A stretch of DNA of 64,000 nucleotides from JBKDZR01 sp047971485. Its GTDB lineage: Bacteria > Pseudomonadota > Alphaproteobacteria > Rhodobacterales > Rhodobacteraceae. Numbering within the stretch: position 1 is the first letter of the stretch; each line of letters begins with the position of its first letter. Made by a program: the position numbers and the translations under genes. Below, piece by piece: positions 59,359-64,000 of this stretch. A model generated the notes under the pieces. That model was not told the origin of the DNA. It searched no databases and worked only from the letters and a program-made list of their open reading frames with translations. The DNA is taken from positions 1 to 64,000 of the forward strand of contig JBKDZR010000019.1 of NCBI GenBank assembly GCA_047971485.1. Direction: 5' to 3'.

Positions 59359-62294
59359 GATCCGACCCTTTCTGGGCTGGGCTCATCGCTGAGATCCCAT
59401 TCGCCAACCCGCGACAGGTGGTCGAAATCCTCGACAAAACTGTCGCGTTGGCGGGCGAGGCGCGCGGTATAGCCCTTGTCCTCGTCCATCCAGGCAGCGA
59501 TCAGCCGGGCCAGATCGGTCGGAACATCGGCGATGGGCGGATTGGTCAGGGACACGGCCGAGGATTTCATCGCCGCGCCCAGCCCCAGATAGACAGCCCG
59601 CAGGACCGGGGCCGGGGGGATATCCCTGAAACCGCCGGATTCAGCGATGGCGGCGGTTAAAAGCAACTGTTTTGAAAAGGTTTTCTGCTGTTGCGGGCTG
59701 GGCGGGTTGCCCGTCTTGTAGTCATAGATGGCGATCTCGCCGGTGTCGGCCAGATCAATGCGGTCGGCCTTGGCGGTCAGGGTAAAGGCCGGGGACTGCA
59801 AGGTCAGGGATCCGCTGGCCTCAAAGGCGGTGGGGTGGGCATCGGCCTGACGCGTGGCTTCTTCGGTGACGAAGCGGTCGGCGATCCGTGCGATCCGAGC
59901 CTGCCAGAGATGCCGGGCGGCGGGCCAGGGGACGTGCTGGGCAAGGACCTGGCTGGCAGCCCTGATCAGGGCGGCGGCGCGCTCGGCCTCGGGCAGGGCC
60001 ATCATGGTGGGGATGAAGCCCTCCATCAGCGCATGCAGGACAGTGCCACGCAGGCGCGGCTCTGGTACCCGGCGCAGGGGATCCAGCCGTGACAGGCGCA
60101 GGATGCGGCGGGCGTAGATCGCATAGGGATCGCGGATCAGCGTTTCGATCGCGGTGACCGAAAGCTGCCGGGGCCGGACCGCAACCGGTGGCTGGGGCGA
60201 GGGGCGCCGCGCCGGAGGCGTCCCGGCCAGGGGGCGGTCCAGTGCGGCGGCCATGTCCAGCCAGACCTGGCCCTTGTCGCGGATCGCTGTCAGTGCTGCC
60301 GGGCCGTTCTGGTCGGGCAGGCCGGTCATCAGGTTGGTCAGCCGGTTCAGCCAGCGCGAGGGAACCGAGGGGGCCTCACCTTCGCGCAGGGCGCGTGACA
60401 GCACGATCCGGGGGGCGCCGGCGGCCTGCTGAAAGTCATGGGCCGCCAGCCCGACCCGACGTTCCGGCGACAGCAACCCGGCGGCCCGGCGCATGGCGCG
60501 GTTCAGCCAGGGATCGGGCTGGGGCAGTTCCGGCCAGGTGCCATCATTCAGCCCGGCCAGCAGCACCAGATCTGCGCCCTGCACCCTGGCCTCCAGCGTG
60601 CCCCAGATCATCACGCCGGGATGGGGGCGGTCGGGGTCGCGCACCTCGCCGCCCAACAGGCTATTGAGAAGGTTTGCAAAATCGGCTGGATTCAAGTCGC
60701 CGCCATGGGTGGCTTCGGCCAGAAGATCGTCCAGAACACCACGTGCCTGCCGCCCGTCACGATCAGTCCAGAGCCGCCCTGGATTGCCCCTTGCCGGTCC
60801 ACTGGCCAGGGCCTCGGCCAGCGCGATCAGGTGTCGGGTATGGTCGGCCAGGGGGGCCGTGCCGATGGCCGCGGCACGATCCAGCAGGTCCGCGATCCAG
60901 GCGGCGCGGATCGCGATATCGGCATCGTCGGTTTCCGCCGCCCAGCCGGTCAGATCGGTGCGCGTCGGAAAGGGTGGGCCGTGGCGGCGCAGGCGCAGTT
61001 CCAGCTTGTGGGTGAACAGCATGTGCTGACCGCGCCCATCGCCCCGGGCGGTCAGCGGATGTTTCAGCAGGGTCAGGATGTCCTCACCCCCGGCGCGCTT
61101 GCCACCCAGCCCGGCAATCAGCCGCAGAAAGCGCCCGGCGGCCATCTGGCGCAGGGGGGCGCCGGCGCTGTCATCGGGTTCGATCCCCCAGCGGCCCAGG
61201 GCGGCGGTGACCCGGCGGGTCAGCATCCGGTCTGGGCTGATCAGGGCCGCTGTCACACCGCGCTCGACCGCGTCGCGCAGGCAAAGCGCCAGGGCGCTGG
61301 CCTCGGCCCGCTGATCGGGGGCCTCGATCAGGGTCACGCCGTCCATGGCGGGGCCGAGGGCGCCCAGCCGTGGCCCATCACGACGCCAGGCATCGGTCAC
61401 CGGCGCGGGACGTAGCGCCAGAGACAGAAGAGCATTGCGCGCCGGGTTGGGCGCGGGGGTTTCCGCCCAGGGGCGGATATCCTGCGGGGCCATGTCCAGA
61501 TCGGCGGCCAGTGCGGCAAAGCGGTACTGGGGGTGGTCCTCCTGCGGGATCCGGCCGGTCAGCGTATCCCAGACATCGGCGGGCAGATCGGGATCGACCC
61601 CGGGGAGGACCACCGCGCCATTGGGCAAGGCGGCGACTGCGCGCATGAACAGTGCTGTGGTGCCCCGCGATCCGGTGGATCCGGCGACGATTACGGGATG
61701 GGGTGGGGGTGTGTGGCGCCAGCGGGCCAGGATGGCCTCGACCACCTTGCGCTGTCGGGCCTCGGGGTCCAGGGGCTGATCTGGATCGGCGGCCAGGAAA
61801 TGACCCACCAGATCAAGGAACTTCTGGCTGCGTTCCCAATGTCCCGACAGGTCGGTGACATCAAGCGTGGCGATCCGGTCCATGCCGACGCCTTCGCCCT
61901 GCATCTCATCCATCAGTGCGGCCAGGGAATCCGCCAGATCAAAGGTTGCGCCACGCGGGGCCAGATCCGGCTCGGCCTCGATCAGGTGGCGGACCAGCTG
62001 TGCCAGCTCCAGCCGTCTCCGCAGCCCGGGTACAGGGGGCGGCAGGCCGGGGGCGCCCTCCAGTTCCAGTTCGCTCAGCAGGCGCAGGCGGGGCAGCAAG
62101 CGCGGCGTGCCGTCATCGAACAGCGCGCGGATCCGTCGCTGCATGCGCCGTGTGTTCACATAGACGGTGACCCGGGCCAGATCCGCCGGGGGCAGCGCCC
62201 CAAACCGTGCCAGCAGCCCCTCGACCAGAGCCTGTGGAAAATCCGCACCTGGCGGCACGCCATAGAGCGGCGCGGGAAACAGCGCGTCCGTCAT
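59355..62294 (-). CDS. addB: double-strand break repair protein AddB (alphaproteobacterial type)
   Basis: Inactivated-helicase/nuclease partner of AddA. The ~979-residue protein has an N-terminal region with VYVNTRRMQRRIRALF and a weak nucleotide-binding segment (VIVAGSTGSRGTTALFMRAV). The C-terminal RecB-like nuclease has AFTLTAKADRIDL and IAIYDYKTGNPPSPQQQK (catalytic Asp and Lys). Almost no Cys is present, so the iron-sulfur cluster of Firmicute AddB is absent. ATG 62294 overlaps the murU stop (ATGA), and the addB stop overlaps the addA start (ATGA). Confidence 0.95.
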   Translation of the reverse strand: MTDALFPAPLYGVPPGADFPQALVEGLLARFGALPPADLARVTVYVNTRRMQRRIRALFDDGTPRLLPRLRLLSELELEGAPGLPPPVPGLRRRLELAQLVRHLIEAEPDLAPRGATFDLADSLAALMDEMQGEGVGMDRIATLDVTDLSGHWERSQKFLDLVGHFLAADPDQPLDPEARQRKVVEAILARWRHTPPPHPVIVAGSTGSRGTTALFMRAVAALPNGAVVLPGVDPDLPADVWDTLTGRIPQEDHPQYRFAALAADLDMAPQDIRPWAETPAPNPARNALLSLALRPAPVTDAWRRDGPRLGALGPAMDGVTLIEAPDQRAEASALALCLRDAVERGVTAALISPDRMLTRRVTAALGRWGIEPDDSAGAPLRQMAAGRFLRLIAGLGGKRAGGEDILTLLKHPLTARGDGRGQHMLFTHKLELRLRRHGPPFPTRTDLTGWAAETDDADIAIRAAWIADLLDRAAAIGTAPLADHTRHLIALAEALASGPARGNPGRLWTDRDGRQARGVLDDLLAEATHGGDLNPADFANLLNSLLGGEVRDPDRPHPGVMIWGTLEARVQGADLVLLAGLNDGTWPELPQPDPWLNRAMRRAAGLLSPERRVGLAAHDFQQAAGAPRIVLSRALREGEAPSVPSRWLNRLTNLMTGLPDQNGPAALTAIRDKGQVWLDMAAALDRPLAGTPPARRPSPQPPVAVRPRQLSVTAIETLIRDPYAIYARRILRLSRLDPLRRVPEPRLRGTVLHALMEGFIPTMMALPEAERAAALIRAASQVLAQHVPWPAARHLWQARIARIADRFVTEEATRQADAHPTAFEASGSLTLQSPAFTLTAKADRIDLADTGEIAIYDYKTGNPPSPQQQKTFSKQLLLTAAIAESGGFRDIPPAPVLRAVYLGLGAAMKSSAVSLTNPPIADVPTDLARLIAAWMDEDKGYTARLARQRDSFVEDFDHLSRVGEWDLSDEPSPERVGS

Positions 62295-62983
62295 CCGGCG
62301 GTGTCCAGAAGGGCTTCGGCCAGGGGAATGCCGCCGGGATGGCCGACATCGCACCAACCGCCGGGATGAACGGCCCCGTAAAGACGTCCCGCGCTGGCCA
62401 GACGTGACCAGATCAGGTTCAGCGAAAAGGGCCCCTCGGGGGTATCGCCCAGAAGAGCAGTGTCGATGATCTGCGTGCCGGTATAGACAAGGCCCGGGCC
62501 GCGGGTCAGGCGCCCGTCATCGGCCATGGCAAAGTCGCCCGCCCCCTTATGGCCCCGGGCGCGGTCGGCGGGCACCAGCAGAAGAAGTGCGCCCATGCGC
62601 GTCCCATCCCAGGCATTGGCCAGTGTTTGCAAAGGGTTGGCCCCGGTCCAGACCGCATCGCTGTTCAGGGTAAAGACCGGGGCGGGGTGCGTGTCACCGA
62701 CCAGAAGCGGCAGGGCAGCCTTCAGCCCGCCCCCGGTGTCCAGCACTTGCGGTGCCTCGACCGTTACCTGGACCGGCCGATCCTTCAGGTGGGCGGTGAT
62801 CTGATCGGCCAGGTAATGCGCATTGACCACGATTCGCGCCAGACCTGTCCCCTCGGCCAGCGCCAGCGCATGGTCGATCAGCGGCCGGCCGGCAACCTCG
62901 ATCAGCGGTTTCGGTCGGTTTCGGGTCAGATCGCCCATGCGCGTGCCGAAGCCGGCGGCGAAAAGCATCAGGGCGTCGGGCAT
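62291..62983 (-). CDS. murU: N-acetylmuramate-1-phosphate uridylyltransferase MurU
   Basis: Converts MurNAc-1-phosphate to UDP-MurNAc in the peptidoglycan recycling route that bypasses MurA/MurB. The 230-residue sugar nucleotidyltransferase begins MPDALMLFAAGFGTRMGDLT and continues RPKPLIEVAGRPLIDHAL, NAHYLADQI, DTGGGLKAALPLL and VFTLNSDAVW. It overlaps the amgK gene by 16 bases, which supports MurU rather than another nucleotidyltransferase. It also confers intrinsic fosfomycin tolerance where studied (Pseudomonas). Confidence 0.9.
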   Translation of the reverse strand: MPDALMLFAAGFGTRMGDLTRNRPKPLIEVAGRPLIDHALALAEGTGLARIVVNAHYLADQITAHLKDRPVQVTVEAPQVLDTGGGLKAALPLLVGDTHPAPVFTLNSDAVWTGANPLQTLANAWDGTRMGALLLLVPADRARGHKGAGDFAMADDGRLTRGPGLVYTGTQIIDTALLGDTPEGPFSLNLIWSRLASAGRLYGAVHPGGWCDVGHPGGIPLAEALLDTAG

Positions 62984-63951
62984 GGGTGTCTCAGTCGGTC
63001 GAGATGAACGGCATCGGGCGGTGGCAGGCAATCCTGCACCAGGCACCGCAGGTCGGCAAGATCAGGATGGGCGAGATCCGCCTGCACATGGGCCCAGACC
63101 CGGGGGATCAGGTCGATATAGCGTGGCTTGCCCATCAGTTGTGACAGGCGGGCAAAAATCCCCAGGATGCGCAGATTGCGTTGGGCGCCCATCACGGCCA
63201 GATCGCGGGCCAGATTGGCGGGGTTCAGGTTCCCGAGTGCGGCAAAGCGGGTCAGGGCCATGGTGCGTGCGGCTGGGGCCAGATCGCGCCGGGCATCGGT
63301 GATCAACGAGGCCAGATCATAGCTGGCCGGCCCGATGAAGGCGTCCTGGAAATCCAGCAGCCCGATCCGCGCGGCCCCTGTCCGATCCGGCAGCCAAAGC
63401 AGATTTTCGGCATGAAAATCCCGGTGGCAGGGCACCATTGCGCCCGTATCGAACACCGCCATCAGGGGCGCCAGCGCGGCCTCGGCCAGCGGTCCGGCCA
63501 GACCTGGATCCCGGGCATACCATTCGGCTGCCGGTGCGATCATCATGGCCATGCTTGCCGCGCTGTAGGCGGGGATACCAGCGGGCGGGGTGATGCGCTG
63601 AAAGGCGACCAGCGTGTCCACCGCTGCGGCGTACAGCTCTGGCTCCTCGGTTGGATGGGCGGTGGCACGGCTGGCCAGATCGTCATCGCCCAGATCCTCA
63701 AGCAGCAGCAACCCGGCCTTGACATCCTCGGCCAGGATCCGGGGGGCGGACAGGCCGGACTGGTGCAGATGCCGGGCGATGGCGGCGAAGGTGCTGACGG
63801 TTCCGGGGTTGGGATCCTGCATCAGGATGGCGGGTCCGGACGCTCCGGTCAGCCGATAATACCGCCGCGACGAGGCATCCCCGGCCAGCGGCGCCAGCGG
63901 TGCATCGGCCCAATCGGTGCGGCGCAGAAAGGGGCGGATCGGATCAGTCAT
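62968..63951 (-). CDS. amgK: anomeric MurNAc/GlcNAc kinase AmgK
   Basis: Phosphorylates recycled MurNAc at C1 to give the MurU substrate. The 327-residue protein has the aminoglycoside-phosphotransferase/choline-kinase fold: LAGDASSRRYYRL near residue 22, ILMQDPNPG, LLLLEDLGDDDL, the catalytic VPCHRDFHAENLLW (HxDxxxxN) and IGLLDFQDAFIGPASYD (metal-binding Asp). Start overlaps the end of the preceding gene (ATG within 63949-63951). Partner of murU in the same operon. Confidence 0.92.
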   Translation of the reverse strand: MTDPIRPFLRRTDWADAPLAPLAGDASSRRYYRLTGASGPAILMQDPNPGTVSTFAAIARHLHQSGLSAPRILAEDVKAGLLLLEDLGDDDLASRATAHPTEEPELYAAAVDTLVAFQRITPPAGIPAYSAASMAMMIAPAAEWYARDPGLAGPLAEAALAPLMAVFDTGAMVPCHRDFHAENLLWLPDRTGAARIGLLDFQDAFIGPASYDLASLITDARRDLAPAARTMALTRFAALGNLNPANLARDLAVMGAQRNLRILGIFARLSQLMGKPRYIDLIPRVWAHVQADLAHPDLADLRCLVQDCLPPPDAVHLDRLRHPCPTP

Positions 63952-64000
63952 CGGCCGGTTCCGTGCGCAGGGCGGCCAGCCGGTCGGCCCAGACCGGGGC
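63944..64000 (-). CDS. C-terminal tail of an unidentified gene, tsaE by synteny (partial)
   Basis: Only the last 18 codons are visible: ...WADRLAALRTEPADD then TGA, overlapping the amgK start by 8 bases. In related bacteria the gene at this place is tsaE (threonylcarbamoyladenosine synthesis ATPase), and W-x-D-R-L is compatible with that. However, the tail after it is shorter than in E. coli TsaE, so the name is not assigned. Confidence 0.4.
   Translation of the reverse strand, partial: APVWADRLAALRTEPADD

Noticed and set aside
57634..59472. 612-codon plus-strand frame opposite addA
   Set aside because: It crosses the addA/addB boundary and has a low-complexity Gln/Gly composition. It is a shadow of the addA frame, even though addA is interrupted.

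Overview
The window is a stretch of GC-rich alphaproteobacterial chromosome. Gene order and protein types point to the order Rhodobacterales (Paracoccaceae/Roseobacter relatives); this is judged by eye, not by a database search. It has no rRNA, tRNA, CRISPR array or recognisable insertion sequence. Almost all of it is core housekeeping DNA, and the most informative part is the chromosome-origin region. The intergenic stretch 46930-47327 lies between hemJ and maf and carries DnaA-box-like 9-mers next to a strongly AT-rich run. The rho-mnmE-mnmG-rsmG-parA-parB block is to its left and maf-aroE-coaE-dnaQ to its right. Three perfect parS palindromes lie inside rsmG and at the start of mnmG.

Layout. 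1-3.3 kb (minus strand): the 5' part of galU, then the cysQ-kdsB pair and alkB. 3.4-7.7 kb (plus): dnaK, dnaJ and radC. 7.8-11.5 kb (minus): an MltB-type lytic transglycosylase and RNase R. 11.6-16.8 kb: an accessory cluster of TAXI-TRAP binding protein, fused TRAP permease and an amidohydrolase/decarboxylase, with a divergent LysR regulator. 16.8-21.9 kb: an alpha/beta hydrolase, the lysine/peptidoglycan genes dapE and dapD with an uncharacterised protein between them, a small membrane protein, a rhodanese and a LOG-family protein. 22-27 kb (minus): a complete TonB energy system (unknown exported protein, ExbB, two ExbDs, TonB) feeding a FepA/CirA-like outer-membrane receptor. 27.3-31.3 kb (minus): a DUF2853 protein and two reciprocal glycosyltransferase/methyltransferase fusion proteins. 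31.5-34.9 kb (plus): exported MsrA and MutS.

35-39.6 kb: hrcA-grpE (minus) and, divergently, rph-rdgB-hemW-ybaN. 39.5-46.9 kb (minus): parB, parA, rsmG, mnmG, mnmE, rho and hemJ. Then come oriC and maf-aroE-coaE-dnaQ (plus), fxsA-secB (minus), timA-smr (plus), hslU and hslV (minus) with a plus-strand lipoprotein gene between them, trxA, addA-addB, murU, amgK and the tail of one further gene.

Main observations. (1) addA is split by one in-frame amber codon exactly where the helicase motif III tyrosine is expected, so it is either a pseudogene or a base-call error. (2) The oriC/parS region can be read directly from the sequence. (3) One of the two ExbD proteins carries Asn in place of the membrane Asp. 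(4) Two copies of a two-hairpin, REP-like repeat occur 7 kb apart. (5) The LysR-TRAP intergenic region holds two matching operator-like palindromes. (6) The two adjacent glycan-modification proteins have mirrored domain content. No clearly new multi-gene system was found. The best candidates for undescribed biology are the glycosyltransferase/methyltransferase pair and the unknown exported protein at the head of the TonB operon.
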